Below are positions 23,950 through 33,445 of a stretch of DNA of 64,000 bases, in pieces. Made by a program: the position numbers and the translations under genes. Each line of letters opens with the position of its first letter. The stretch's first letter is position 1. This DNA comes from Pelomonas sp963422775 (GTDB taxonomy: Bacteria; Pseudomonadota; Gammaproteobacteria; Burkholderiales; Burkholderiaceae_C). The stretch is from the NCBI GenBank assembly GCA_963422775.4, contig CAUJSJ030000035.1:55553-119552 (forward strand). Direction: 5' to 3'. The notes beneath the pieces were generated by a model. That model was not told where the DNA came from and did no database searches. It saw only the letters and a list, made by a program, of their open reading frames with translations.

Positions 23950-26454
23950 ATGCCAACAAGCACCATTGAAGTCGGCGAACTGATCTCGACGCTGAGCGCC
24001 GCGGGTGTCGAGCGACAACTCTCGACGCTGCCAGGGGTGCATCGTGCCGATGTGAACTACGCCGCAGGCAGCGCGACGGTGCACTACGACGAGTCCCAGA
24101 CAAGTCTTGAAGCCATCCAGCAGCGCGTGACCGACTGTGGCTACCACTGCCGGGGCGAAATGGTTCCGGCCCACGTGTGCAGCCCGGCCCCCCGGCCCGC
24201 CTCCGATGCTCACGTAGGCCATCCAGGACATGCAGGCCAAGCCTCGACCGGCGATGCAGCAGTTCACGACGCAGATCCAGCCAAGGGCGGCGAAGTGCCG
24301 ACGATGCCGGCGATGGCGGCCCATGCCGCGCATGGCGATCACGGCTCGCCCCACGAGCACGGCGGATCTCCCGCAAGCCAGACGGGCCAGCAGCGGGTGG
24401 ACATGATGCACGACATGGGCCATGCGCCGGGCATGTCGATGGAAGGCATGGCGCACGACATGCGCAACCGCTTCCTGGTCGCGCTGGTGTTCGCGATCCC
24501 GGTGTTCCTCTACTCGCCAATGGGCCAGATGTTTGGTGACTTCCCGACGCCCTTCGGCCTGGAGCGCAAGTTCTTCCTGTTCATCGCGGCCACCGGCGCC
24601 ATTGCGTATCCGGTGTGGCCGTTCCTTGTGGCTGCCTGGAGAGCTGCTCGCAACGGGGTCGCCAACATGGCGACGCTGATCGTGCTGTCAGTCGGAACGG
24701 GCTATGCGTTCAGCGTGGGTGCCACCTTCTTCTTTGAAGGCGAGGTGTTCTATGAGGCGTCGGCCGTGCTTCTGGTGTTCATCCTGCTGGGGCACTGGCT
24801 GGAGATGCGGGCGCGTGCCGGCGCCTCTGACGCGATCCGCGCCTTGATGGACCTGGCGCCCCCGATGGCCACAGTCCTGCGCGCCGGCGCCGAGACCAAG
24901 GTTCCGACGTCGGAGGTTCGCGCCGGCGACACGGTCGTCATCAAGCCGGGCGACAAAATCCCGGTCGATGGCGAGATCCTGGAGGGCAGCTCGCAAGTCG
25001 ACGAGTCCATGCTGACGGGCGAGTCCATGCCGGTGAAGAAGATCGTCGGCAACGCCGTTATCGGCGCCACGATCAACAAGAGCGGTAGCTTTCGCTACAA
25101 GGCCACCAAGGTGGGTGCCGATACGGCGCTGGCGCAGATCGTCAAGCTGGTCCAGGAGGCTCAAAACTCCAAGGCGCCAGGTCAATTGCTCGCCGACCAG
25201 GCGTCGCAGTGGCTCGTGCTGGCCGCCATTGCCGTCGGCCTGCTCACGTTTGGCGTGTGGTTCTGGGTCCTGGGCCAGCCCTTGCTATTCGCGCTGACAC
25301 TGACCATCACCGTTTTCGTGATCGCGTGCCCTGATGCGCTGGGACTGGCCACGCCCATGGCGATCATGGTCGGAACGGGCCTGGGGGCGATGAACGGCAT
25401 CCTGTTCAAGAACGCTGCCGCACTGGAGAACGCCACCAAGCTGACTGTGATCGTCTTCGACAAGACAGGCACGCTCACGGCCGGGCAGCCCGATGTGGTT
25501 GAGATTGTCACGGCACCGGAAGTCACGGAGGCCCAGTTGCTGGCCGTTGCAGCCGCTGTCGAGAAGTTCTCGGAGCATCCGCTGGCCCAGGCTGTTTTGA
25601 AGCGTGCGGGCGGGGCACCGACCGAGGTCGCATCCGACTTCAGTAACGTCGATGGGCAGGGAGCGCGCGCGACCGTGGGCGCCGACAAGGTCCTGCTCGG
25701 CAACCGCCAGTTGATGCAGTCTGAACACGTGAGCCTCGACGCCCTGGCTGCGCAGGCCTCGCGACTTGAAGGCGGCGGTCGGACGGTCGTCCATGTGGCT
25801 CGGGCGGGCAATCTGATCGGTCTGATCGCCATCGCAGATGCCGTGCGTCCTACCTCGAAAGCGACGATTGCCAAGTTGCAGGAGCGTGGCATCAAGGTGG
25901 CAATGCTGACCGGCGACAACCAAGCGACCGCTGAGCGCATCGGCAAAGAACTGGGTATCGACATCGTGATGGCAGAAGTGCTGCCTGGCCAGAAAGCCGC
26001 CAAGATCAAGGAACTTCAGGATCAGGGCAACAAGGTCGGTATGGTCGGCGATGGCATCAACGACGCCCCGGCACTGACGCAGGCCGACGTTGGATTCGCC
26101 ATCGGCGCGGGTGCTGACGTGGCCATGGAAAGCGCACAGGTCGTGCTGATGAAGAGCGACCCCTACGACATCGTCGGCGCGCTCGAGCTGTCACGCGCCA
26201 CGCTGCGCAAGATGCACCAGAACCTGTGGTGGGCCGTGGGCTACAACGTGATCGCGTTTCCGCTGGCGGCGGGCGTGTTCTACCCGTTCACGCTCTCGCC
26301 GGAGATCGCGGCGCTGTCGATGTCGGGCAGCTCGGCGGTCGTGGCCATCAATGCGTTGATGCTCAATCGCACCAGACTGGACGGCATCAAGAAGACGAGA
26401 TCGCGTGGCGCGCGGCCGGTCGCCGCCAAGCTTTCCGCTGGCGCTGCGGTATGA
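23950..26454 (+). CDS. Heavy-metal P1B-type ATPase with CPD motif
   Basis: An 834-residue inner-membrane metal exporter. The N-terminal HMA-like domain has no CxxC (LSAAGVERQLSTLPGV) and is followed by a long His/Met/Gly-rich segment (HGDHGSPHEHGG, MMHDMGHAPGMSMEGM). The transmembrane metal motif is IACPDALG (Cys460-Pro461-Asp462), not CPC or CPH. Catalytic residues are intact: DKTGT with Asp504, SEHPLA, TGDN and GDGIND. The His-rich N-terminus recalls CopB-type pumps, but the Asp in the metal site makes the ion uncertain. AAGGAA precedes ATG 23950. Confidence 0.92.
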   Translation: MPTSTIEVGELISTLSAAGVERQLSTLPGVHRADVNYAAGSATVHYDESQTSLEAIQQRVTDCGYHCRGEMVPAHVCSPAPRPASDAHVGHPGHAGQASTGDAAVHDADPAKGGEVPTMPAMAAHAAHGDHGSPHEHGGSPASQTGQQRVDMMHDMGHAPGMSMEGMAHDMRNRFLVALVFAIPVFLYSPMGQMFGDFPTPFGLERKFFLFIAATGAIAYPVWPFLVAAWRAARNGVANMATLIVLSVGTGYAFSVGATFFFEGEVFYEASAVLLVFILLGHWLEMRARAGASDAIRALMDLAPPMATVLRAGAETKVPTSEVRAGDTVVIKPGDKIPVDGEILEGSSQVDESMLTGESMPVKKIVGNAVIGATINKSGSFRYKATKVGADTALAQIVKLVQEAQNSKAPGQLLADQASQWLVLAAIAVGLLTFGVWFWVLGQPLLFALTLTITVFVIACPDALGLATPMAIMVGTGLGAMNGILFKNAAALENATKLTVIVFDKTGTLTAGQPDVVEIVTAPEVTEAQLLAVAAAVEKFSEHPLAQAVLKRAGGAPTEVASDFSNVDGQGARATVGADKVLLGNRQLMQSEHVSLDALAAQASRLEGGGRTVVHVARAGNLIGLIAIADAVRPTSKATIAKLQERGIKVAMLTGDNQATAERIGKELGIDIVMAEVLPGQKAAKIKELQDQGNKVGMVGDGINDAPALTQADVGFAIGAGADVAMESAQVVLMKSDPYDIVGALELSRATLRKMHQNLWWAVGYNVIAFPLAAGVFYPFTLSPEIAALSMSGSSAVVAINALMLNRTRLDGIKKTRSRGARPVAAKLSAGAAV

Positions 26455-26557
26455 CGCTCTTGACGCACTCATCGCGCGCTGCTTCACAACCGGCCGGGCC
26501 TGGGCCCACGCCGGACTGTGGATTCACCCGTCAATCTGGCTTCTTGGAGAACTGAAC

Positions 26558-27172
26558 ATGAAAAAACGCCTGACAGCCGTCACCCTGGCCGTGACGCTGA
26601 CCCTCACCGGTTGCGGTTACAACACCTTCCAAACCACCGACGAGCAGGTCAAAGCGAGCTGGTCCGAGGTCATCAACCAGTACCAGCGGCGCGCTGACCT
26701 GGTGCCCAACCTGGTTGCCACCGTCAAGGCCGAGGCCAAGTTCGAGCAGGACACACTCAACCAGGTGATCGCCGCGCGCTCCAAGGCCACGTCCATCCAG
26801 GCCACGCCCGAGCTGGTCAACGACCCCGCGGCCTTCCAGAAGTTCCAGGCCGCCCAGGGCGAGCTGACCGGTGCGTTGTCGAGGCTGATGGTCGTTTCGG
26901 AGAACTACCCGAGCCTGCGTGCTAACCAGGGCTTTCGCGACCTGTCCGCCCAGCTGGAGGGCACCGAGAACCGCATCACGGTCGCGCGCAACCGATACAT
27001 CAAGTCCGTGCAGGACTACAACGTGACGGTGCGCTCCTTCCCTTCCAACGTCACCGCGAAGGTGATGGGCTATAAGGAGAAGGCTAACTTCAATGTTGAG
27101 AACGAGAAGGAGATCTCGAAGCCGCCGAGCGTGGCCTTCGACACGCCGCCCGCGTCCGGAGCAGGCAAGTGA
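26558..27172 (+). CDS. lemA: LemA family lipoprotein
   Basis: A 204-residue protein with a lipoprotein signal (TLTLTGCGY), then a LemA domain: WSEVINQYQRRADLVPNLV, AEAKFEQDTLNQVIAARSKA and RNRYIKSVQDYN. The family forms helical bundles with the N-terminus at the membrane; its biochemical role is unsettled. ATG 26558 follows TTGGAGA. The gene overlaps the next by the GTGA at 27169, the usual LemA-TPM pairing. Confidence 0.92.
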   Translation: MKKRLTAVTLAVTLTLTGCGYNTFQTTDEQVKASWSEVINQYQRRADLVPNLVATVKAEAKFEQDTLNQVIAARSKATSIQATPELVNDPAAFQKFQAAQGELTGALSRLMVVSENYPSLRANQGFRDLSAQLEGTENRITVARNRYIKSVQDYNVTVRSFPSNVTAKVMGYKEKANFNVENEKEISKPPSVAFDTPPASGAGK

Positions 27173-28035
27173 GCCACGCGCCGGCCCTGTGGCGCACAGC
27201 CTGGGCGGGCCTGCTCGCCTGTGCGCTCTGCTGGGCCGCCCTCGCCGTGGCGCAGATCCCCGTGCCGGCGTTGCGTGGGCATGTCACCGACCTGACCTCC
27301 ACGCTGAGCGAGGAACAAAAATCCAAGCTTGAGCAGACGCTGACGGCGTTCGAGGCCAGGAAGGGCAGCCAGCTGGCCGTGCTGATGGTGCCGTCCACCG
27401 CGCCGGAGGCCATCGAGCAGTTCGCCATCCGTGTGGCGGAGAAATGGAAGCTCGGCCGTCAACGCGTCGATGACGGCGCGATTCTCGTGGTGGCAAAGGA
27501 CGACCGCGCCGTGCGTATCGAGGTCGGGTACGGCCTGGAAGGCGCACTCAACGACCTCACCAGCAAGCGCATCATCGAAGAGACCATCCTGCCGTGCTTC
27601 AAGGCGCAGGACTTCCCCGGCGGCGTCAGCGCGGGGCTGGCGCAGATGATGAGCGTGGTCGAAGGCGAACCGCTGCCCGAGCCCAGCAGCCTGCCCACTC
27701 GCGGCACTGGGTCGATTCAGCAGTACCTGCCGGTGCTCTTCATCTTGGCCCTTGCAGTCGGCGGGGTGCTGCGCGCCACGTTGGGCAAGCTGCCGGGGGC
27801 GCTGGTCACCGGCGGCGTGGTCGCGGTGCTGGCCTGGTTCATCGTCGGCGCGATGTCGATGGCGCTGGGGGCCGGTGTGATCGCATTGTTCGTCACCTGG
27901 TTGGGCCTAGGAATGAGAGGGCAGGGCGTGGGCGGCATGGGTGGCTACTACGGCGGCGGCCGAGGTGGGGGCGGCGGTGGATTTGGCGGCGGCGGTGGCG
28001 GCTTCGGCGGCGGCGGCGCATCAGGCAGGTGGTGA
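27169..28035 (+). CDS. TPM-domain membrane protein with Gly-rich tail
   Basis: A 288-residue protein starting at GTG 27169, coupled to lemA. A signal helix leads to a TPM (YgcG-type) domain: VTDLTSTLSEEQKSKLEQTL, AILVVAKDDRAVRIEVGYGLEG, then two or three membrane helices and a C-terminal run of Gly with Phe and Tyr from about residue 255. TPM domains are phosphatase-like in plants, but bacterial members are uncharacterised. The Gly-rich end is typical of these proteins. A role in envelope stress is plausible. Confidence 0.88.
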   Translation: MSHAPALWRTAWAGLLACALCWAALAVAQIPVPALRGHVTDLTSTLSEEQKSKLEQTLTAFEARKGSQLAVLMVPSTAPEAIEQFAIRVAEKWKLGRQRVDDGAILVVAKDDRAVRIEVGYGLEGALNDLTSKRIIEETILPCFKAQDFPGGVSAGLAQMMSVVEGEPLPEPSSLPTRGTGSIQQYLPVLFILALAVGGVLRATLGKLPGALVTGGVVAVLAWFIVGAMSMALGAGVIALFVTWLGLGMRGQGVGGMGGYYGGGRGGGGGGFGGGGGGFGGGGASGRW

Positions 28036-28037
28036 GC

Positions 28038-28532
28038 ATGAAAATCCAGCGCATCCTCAAGCACCTGCTGACCACGCGCGCCGCGGTCACACGGGCCTTT
28101 CCAAACAGCACGTTGGACGCGATCGAGAATGCGATCAAGGCCAGCGAGGCCGCGCACGCCGGCGAGATCCGGTTCGTCGTAGAGGCAGCGCTGGACGGCG
28201 CGCCGCTATTCCGGGGGCAGTCTCCCGGGGAGCGGGCCATCGAGCTGTTTGCCCGGCTGCGCGTCTGGGACGCCGAGCACAACAACGGCTTGCTGATCTA
28301 CCTGCTGCTCGCCGACCGCGCCGTGGAGATCGTTGCGGACCGAGGCATCCACGCCAACGTCGGTGCGGACGCCTGGCGCCAGGTGTGCCAGCAAATGGAG
28401 GCGGCGTTCACGCGGTCGGACTACGAAGCCGGCGTGGTCGCTGGCGTTCAGGCAGTGACCCAGCATCTTGCGCGGCACTTCCCAGCGGACGCGGGCACGA
28501 ACGAGCTGGCGGACCGGCCGGTGGTTCTTTGA
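28038..28532 (+). CDS. Second TPM-domain protein, soluble
   Basis: A 164-residue protein with a TPM-type fold but no signal peptide: AIENAIKASEAAHAGEIRFV, RVWDAEHNNGLLIYLLLADR, VEIVADRGIHANVG and WRQVCQQMEAAF. It follows the membrane TPM gene by 2 nt; a GTG at 28032 would make it overlap. The lemA-TPM-TPM trio occurs as a unit in many proteobacteria, and its attachment here to a copper locus is notable. The cytosolic location is inferred. Confidence 0.85.
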   Translation: MKIQRILKHLLTTRAAVTRAFPNSTLDAIENAIKASEAAHAGEIRFVVEAALDGAPLFRGQSPGERAIELFARLRVWDAEHNNGLLIYLLLADRAVEIVADRGIHANVGADAWRQVCQQMEAAFTRSDYEAGVVAGVQAVTQHLARHFPADAGTNELADRPVVL

Positions 28533-28543
28533 GGCGCCACAGG

Positions 28544-29029
28544 ATGGGCACCTGGAGCCGGACGGCTGTTGCCACCGGACGCTCAGGGCCGGAGCGCTTG
28601 CGGGCGCGCCTCAAAGCTCGCCAGGTCTCGACTTGGGTACTGACAGCCTGTGGCCTTTGGCTGGTGGCGCTGGGTCTGTACTTCATGTTCTTGAGACCAC
28701 CCCTGCTGCCGGAAGACACGCGCTTCATGGGTGCCTCGCTTGCCCAGGTTCGCAACGCAGTTCCTGGCCTCGAGAGCTGGTTGCACCGCGTGTTTGTCGT
28801 GATGGGCGGGTTCATCACGGGTGCCGACGTGCTGACCGTGTTTGCTGCGAAGGCGGCAGCACCCTCTGGCTGGGTGGGCAAGACTGGGGCTCTTGCACTA
28901 TCTGGGGCGGTGACAGTCGTGCTCATGAGCGCGATCAACTTCAATCTCCAGTCCGACTTCAGATGGCTGTTGTTGATTCCCGCCCTGGCCTGGTTCGCGG
29001 GTTGTGCGCTCCATATCGCGGGGCGCTAG
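28544..29029 (+). CDS. Hypothetical inner-membrane protein (161 aa)
   Basis: A basic N-terminus (RSGPERLRARLKARQ) precedes four predicted membrane helices (from about residues 29, 83, 113 and 138). A periplasmic loop contains LRPPLLPEDTRFMG. I do not recognise the family. It begins 12 nt after the TPM gene and ends 4 nt before the MFS gene, so it is probably cotranscribed. No catalytic motif is visible. Confidence 0.65.
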   Translation: MGTWSRTAVATGRSGPERLRARLKARQVSTWVLTACGLWLVALGLYFMFLRPPLLPEDTRFMGASLAQVRNAVPGLESWLHRVFVVMGGFITGADVLTVFAAKAAAPSGWVGKTGALALSGAVTVVLMSAINFNLQSDFRWLLLIPALAWFAGCALHIAGR

Positions 29030-29033
29030 CGGC

Positions 29034-30311
29034 ATGGGCACGGACGCGCGCCGCAGCCGCGATCAAGCAACGCACTCGTCGACATCGATGGCGAAGGGCG
29101 CGTTGCAGCTTCTGGCCGCCATGGTCTTTGTCGTTTCACTCGGCTACGGTGCCGGACTGCCACTGACGGGGCGGTACTTGCAGCGATTTCTCGGTGAGGT
29201 TCCGGCGTCAACGGTGGCCTGGCACGTCGGCATGCTGGGCGGTGTCTACCTGTTTGCGCTGTTCCTCTTTGCGCCGCTCTGGGGCTTACGTTCTGATCGA
29301 CACGGGCGCGTCGGAGTGTTGTTGGTCGGCCTCATCATGTTCCTCATCGGCAGCGCGGCAACAGCACTGGCCTCTAACCTCATCGCGGTATACGCCGCGC
29401 GCTTGCTGGCCGGAGCCGGTGCTGCCGCGATCATGCCCACTGCCCAGGCGTACATCGCCGACTGCAGCACGACGGTGGATCGCAGCCGTCGCTTCGTGTT
29501 GCTTGGGACCGCGGCCTTCACCGGATTCCTGGCTGGCCCTGCATTCGGTACCTGGCTTGCCGGGCCGGTGATGGGCACAGCCGTGGGAGAGATGGGGAGC
29601 ATGTTGAACTGGCCCGCATTGGCCGTCGCTGCGGCGGGCGTGCCGCTGCTGCTGCTCGCTCCCACGTGCCTTGGCAGAAATCGCGTCATTGCGGCAGTGC
29701 AGGCTGGAAAAGAAGTGCGGATTGGCGACGACGCACGCCGGAGCTTTGTGCATGCCTCGATGCTGCTCGCGTTGCTGGCCTCGTTCGTGGTCGGCACGTT
29801 TGAAGTCGGCTTCAACCTGTTCGGCAGCCAGACGCTGGGCCTGCCTACGACGACGATGGCGGCGATGTTCATCACCTGCAGCCTGGCGATGCTTGCGGCT
29901 CAGTCGACCTTGCTGCTGTCAGTGGTGCGCCGCCGCGTCGATCACCGCTGGATCGCCATCGCGTTCGCCGGCTCGGCACTCGTCCTGGTGTTCGCATCGC
30001 TGGTTCCCGACGCAGGCTCGCTCGGTCTGATGATTGCAGTGGTGGCCACGGGTGCAGGCATGGTCGGGCCGGTGCTGTCCTACGAGCTGTTGGAGCGCAA
30101 GGCAGACGCACCTGGTGCGCTGCTCGGCCGCCAGGCCGCCGCCGGCAATCTGGGTCAGGCTCTCGGCTCGATGAGCGCGGGCTCGCTGTTCACTTTCACG
30201 CCGATGGCGCCGTTCTGGGCCGCCGCTGCCATTCTGTTGCTCGGGGCTGCGCTGTCCCTGATCTGGTGGGGACCCACCCGAATTCGCGAAATCGCGACCG
30301 GCCAACCTTAG
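29034..30311 (+). CDS. Major facilitator superfamily permease
   Basis: A 425-residue transporter with 12 predicted helices and the loop-2 MFS signature LWGLRSDRHGRVGVLL. A charged cytoplasmic loop (AVQAGKEVRIGDDARRSF) divides the halves. ATG 29034 is taken as the start, 4 nt after the previous stop. The substrate is unknown; being last in the metal series, it could export a metal complex or drug, but nothing in the sequence says so. A strong hairpin lies about 120 bp downstream. Confidence 0.85.
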   Translation: MGTDARRSRDQATHSSTSMAKGALQLLAAMVFVVSLGYGAGLPLTGRYLQRFLGEVPASTVAWHVGMLGGVYLFALFLFAPLWGLRSDRHGRVGVLLVGLIMFLIGSAATALASNLIAVYAARLLAGAGAAAIMPTAQAYIADCSTTVDRSRRFVLLGTAAFTGFLAGPAFGTWLAGPVMGTAVGEMGSMLNWPALAVAAAGVPLLLLAPTCLGRNRVIAAVQAGKEVRIGDDARRSFVHASMLLALLASFVVGTFEVGFNLFGSQTLGLPTTTMAAMFITCSLAMLAAQSTLLLSVVRRRVDHRWIAIAFAGSALVLVFASLVPDAGSLGLMIAVVATGAGMVGPVLSYELLERKADAPGALLGRQAAAGNLGQALGSMSAGSLFTFTPMAPFWAAAAILLLGAALSLIWWGPTRIREIATGQP

Positions 30312-30428
30312 GGTGACGGCACACCGGCGCCAAGTCCGCCGGAACTTGCAGATCCTTCAAGCTGACCTGACCTCGGCTGACGGGGCATCGAAGTCGCGAG
30401 CCGACACTGCAGTGGCTGCGTTCACACC

Positions 30429-30454
30429 GCTGGGGTTGACGGTACAACCCCAGC
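30429..30454. terminator. Bidirectional terminator-like hairpin
   Basis: A perfect 10-bp stem, GCTGGGGTTG (30429-30438) with CAACCCCAGC (30445-30454), and a 6-nt loop. It sits between two convergent genes (MFS permease and the minus-strand gene ending at 30464). It lacks a long T run, so termination may be partly Rho-dependent or weak. Confidence 0.7.
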
Positions 30455-30463
30455 CTTCCGATC

Positions 30464-30877
30464 TCAGCGCTTCAAACTCAACTTGAGGGTCACGGGCTGC
30501 GAGGTTTTGTTCTTCCACATCCAGCAGTAGTCCTGGTCCAGCATCACCTCCAGCGTCGCAACGCCCTGTTCCGCCCCGTTCACCTTGGCTGGGAAAATCA
30601 CTTCCTTGCCCTGGTGATAGTGAAGGTTGAAGTCGGTGGCGGCCGATGTTTCGAACTGCCACTTCACCGCCGTGCCTTTGCTCAATTTGCCGCAGACCTC
30701 GACGAACTTGCCGGGCTGGATGGTGCCGCTGTACTCGAAGCCGCCATCGGCGCGCCACTGGATTTCGACCAGGTGATCGTCGGCCTGCGCTGGCTCAGAA
30801 GCGAGCATTGCCGCCAAGGAGGTGGCCGAAAAGACGGCTGCGTTCAGGCAGCGCGGGAGTGATTGGATTGTTTTCAT
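30464..30877 (-). CDS. Exported hypothetical beta-sandwich protein (137 aa)
   Basis: A signal peptide ends near EPAQA-DD. The mature domain looks beta-rich, with VEVCGKLSKGTAVKWQFETS, a paired-His NLHYHQGKEV and DYCWMWKNKT. Two Cys could form a disulfide, and the His pair plus Cys/Met/Trp could bind copper, but this is only inference. The family is unrecognised. It is on the minus strand at the downstream edge of the copper island, transcribed toward the bidirectional hairpin. The 186 bp after its start hold only GC-rich sequence. Confidence 0.7.
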   Translation of the reverse strand: MKTIQSLPRCLNAAVFSATSLAAMLASEPAQADDHLVEIQWRADGGFEYSGTIQPGKFVEVCGKLSKGTAVKWQFETSAATDFNLHYHQGKEVIFPAKVNGAEQGVATLEVMLDQDYCWMWKNKTSQPVTLKLSLKR

Positions 30878-31063
30878 GAGGGGCCTGTTCAGCTCGCCGG
30901 TTGAAGTTCAGTCGGGATCATCTCGCCATTGTCCCTTCCTGATGTCGCCGTGCTCGAGGGTGATTCAGGACATCACGAGCTGAAGAGCCCGAGACTAGAC
31001 GGCGCCAACGGTGTGCTACTGGCGCCACTGGTCGAGCCGGATGGGCGCTGTAGCCAGCGAGCC

Positions 31064-31684
31064 TCAGTGCTGGTGCGGACTGTGGCCGGTCAGATGGGCA
31101 ATGAGGATCGCGGCGATCGCCAAGGCAGCTGCAACGGTAAGAACCTTCAGCCAGCGTCCCGGTGACGAGGTGCCGGGCACGGCGCCGTCGCGCGGGCGAG
31201 TCCATGGCGTCTGGCCGCGCGGTTTGTAGACACCGAGCGCCGCCGCAATCAACAGCACGACGAGGGCGGCCGCCGAGTCCAACACCAGCTGCAGCCGCAG
31301 TCCCCGCAGATCTGCCGGCCGTATATCGCCTTGGGCAGCCGCCAGCGCAAGCTCGTCGGTTGGCCCCATGTGGAGCAGCATGATGCCAAGGGCAAGGATG
31401 CCGATTCCCATTTTGACGATCACCCAGTAGTTGCGCAGCAGGCCCCATGGTGTCCCCAATGCCTGGACAGCCCCAGTCGCAACCGAAACCACCCCCAGCG
31501 GCACGACAACGTGCCAGCCAACATCCAGCATGTTCATGTAAGCCGCGCGTGTGCCAAGGTCGGCCGCTCCGGTAAAACCTCTGACGGCGAGCGCGAAATA
31601 GGCAGCAATCGCACCCAGCCACGCCAGCGAGCCGACGAGGTGGACGAGCAAACGCGCTTTACGCCATGATGGATTGAGTTGCAT
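31064..31684 (-). CDS. DUF2269-like integral membrane protein
   Basis: A 206-residue protein with four or five membrane helices: ARLLVHLVGSLAWLGAIAAYFALA, HVVVPLGVVSVATGAVQAL, VIVKMGIGILALGIMLLHMG and two near the C-terminus. The arrangement resembles predicted haem-like or copper-resistance CopD-related DUF2269 proteins. A soluble basic loop (KPRGQTPWTRPRD) precedes the last helix and a HSPHQH tail. The start codon ATG is at 31684. No partner gene is coupled to it. The function is uncertain. Confidence 0.7.
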   Translation of the reverse strand: MQLNPSWRKARLLVHLVGSLAWLGAIAAYFALAVRGFTGAADLGTRAAYMNMLDVGWHVVVPLGVVSVATGAVQALGTPWGLLRNYWVIVKMGIGILALGIMLLHMGPTDELALAAAQGDIRPADLRGLRLQLVLDSAAALVVLLIAAALGVYKPRGQTPWTRPRDGAVPGTSSPGRWLKVLTVAAALAIAAILIAHLTGHSPHQH

Positions 31685-32070
31685 AAATCGAGTGGGGTAG
31701 GCTGCCCTACACGTTGATATGGCTTCTTCCTGTCAAGCGGCAAGACCCGGTCCTCTGCGGTGCAGATATTGAACTGAACCTGTTGCCGGACGGGGAACGC
31801 GACGGAGCCTGAGTTGCCACCCGATGTGGATGCGCGACGGTTGATCATGCTGATATGCGAGGGTTGGCTACCTCAAGACAAGTGTTCGTCGCAGGGCTGC
31901 CTTCGGTCTAGGGGCTGAGGTCGATCCGGCCACTCGCGCGGCGTTCACGCTCAATAACGTGGTCGAGGGTTCCCTTGATGGCCGCGGCTGCGCCGCGTTC
32001 CCCGTCCGGCCTCTGGTGCAAATGCGGGTGTGTCACCTCCTTGGCGCGGCGCTGTTCATCAGGACGACCT
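31685..32070. other. Gene-poor stretch between DUF2269-like gene and IS110
   Basis: No coding frame with credible composition is seen. A short GTAGG-CTGC-CCTAC palindrome (about 31,695-31,710) lies just upstream of the minus-strand membrane gene and may mark its promoter. The right part probably includes the undefined end of the IS110 element. Confidence 0.4.
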
Positions 32071-33226
32071 TCACGCGGCTACCACCGGCAGCGGTGGCTT
32101 GATGCCCGCCCAGCCCGAGAGCTGCACCTCGCGCCCGATCGCCCACACGAACCCGGCCAGCTCGCGCGCCACCGCCACCACGGCCTTGGTCTTCATGAGC
32201 CGGCGCGCGCTCAAGCGCTTGAACTTGTTGCACAGCCGCGTCTGCGCCTTCCACGCGATCTGCGTCACGCACTCGGGCAGCCCGTCCTGGCGTGCCGCGA
32301 TGATCGGACTCACCCGGGGCTCCATCCGGTAATGCCAGGCCACTTCGACCAGCATGCGTCGCGCTGCGCTGTTGCCCGCCTTGGTGATCGCGCCTTGCCG
32401 GCGCTTGGGGCCGGAGCTGTGCTCCGTGGGCACCAGTCCCAGGTAGGCCATTAACTGGCGCGGCGACTCGAAGCGCAGGAAGTCCTGCAACTCCGCCACC
32501 AGCGTCATCGCCGCGATCAACTGCACGCCGCGCAGGGCTTGCAGCGCCTGCACCACGGGCAGCAAGCGCCAGTGCGGCAGCGCGTCGCGCAGCGCCTGCT
32601 CTAAGCGGGCGATGCGCTCGCCGGCTTGAGTGATGGCGTGCAGATATTCCTGGAAGGCGATCTGCTGGGCCGTATGGCCGAGCTTGACCGTGGCCAGCCA
32701 GCGCAGGTGCGCCGCCGTCCACGAGGACTTGCCGGCGTAGGGAATGCCGTTGCGCAGCAGCAGCGCCTTGAGGCGGTGACGGCCATTGCGCTGCTCACGC
32801 ACGGCGTCCTCGCGGGCACGCACTAGGTCACGCACGGATTCGTCGGCCGCATCGGGCACGCGCACCACCGAGAGGTCGCCCGAGCGCGCGAGCCGGGCCA
32901 GCAGCATGGCATCGCGCCGGTCGGTCTTGATGCGCTCGCCAGGTGGGCGGGCGATGCTGGACGGGGCGACCACATCGCAGCGCAGGCCCCTGGGCGCAGA
33001 GGTGGCGCTGGATGACAAAGCCGCACGGGCCGGCTTCGTAGACGATGTGCAGCGGCTGGCCGCGACTGACGAGTTTGCGCACGGCCTTGTCCAGGGACGC
33101 GAGATCGCCCTTGATGCTGCCGACATGCCGGATCTCGGCGTCGCGCGGCGCGTCCGCCACGGCGATGTCGATGCTGTCCTTGTGGACGTCCAACCCGACG
33201 AACAGGGTGCTAGATTCCTTGCCCAT
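32071..33226 (-). pseudogene. IS110-family transposase with one frameshift
   Basis: The N-terminal frame (33226 downward) begins GKESSTLFVGLDVHKDSIDIAV, split here at DVHKD, the RuvC-like first Asp of IS110 transposases. The remainder lies in another frame with KTDRRDAMLLARLARSGDL, IAAMTLVAELQDF and the Tnp20 C-terminal domain (LMAYLGLVPTEHSSG). One extra base in the C4 run at 32987-32990 (G4 on the coding strand) explains the shift from RHLCAQG to LRCDVVAP. RBS AAGGAG precedes ATG 33226. IS110 elements lack terminal inverted repeats, so ends are not defined. It is otherwise full-length, and may be active if the indel is an artefact. Confidence 0.88.
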
Positions 33227-33445
33227 GGCCCGACTCCTTGCTCACTCGCAACGCCCCGGCAGACCGCCTGCCGGGTGCCTTGGTGTAGCTCTGCAGCCCT
33301 TGCGCCTGCAACCTACGGCATCGCAGGGGTCGGGCCGCCCGACATCACGAAGCCATCTTGTCTAGGAAGGCATGTGCGGTTGGTCAATGAACAGCAAGCC
33401 ACGCCTGCCCAGATCCGGACACAGCGCCACATTTGTCTGCCTGCC

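Noticed and set aside
27940..28035. Gly-rich DNA repeat as a possible short tandem array
   Set aside because: It is the coding sequence for the Gly-rich tail usual in TPM/YgcG-type proteins and lacks a regular unit.
32980..32995. Programmed frameshift in the IS110 transposase
   Set aside because: IS110 transposases are normally one frame, and the site is a plain C4 run without a slippery heptamer or downstream structure; an indel is simpler.
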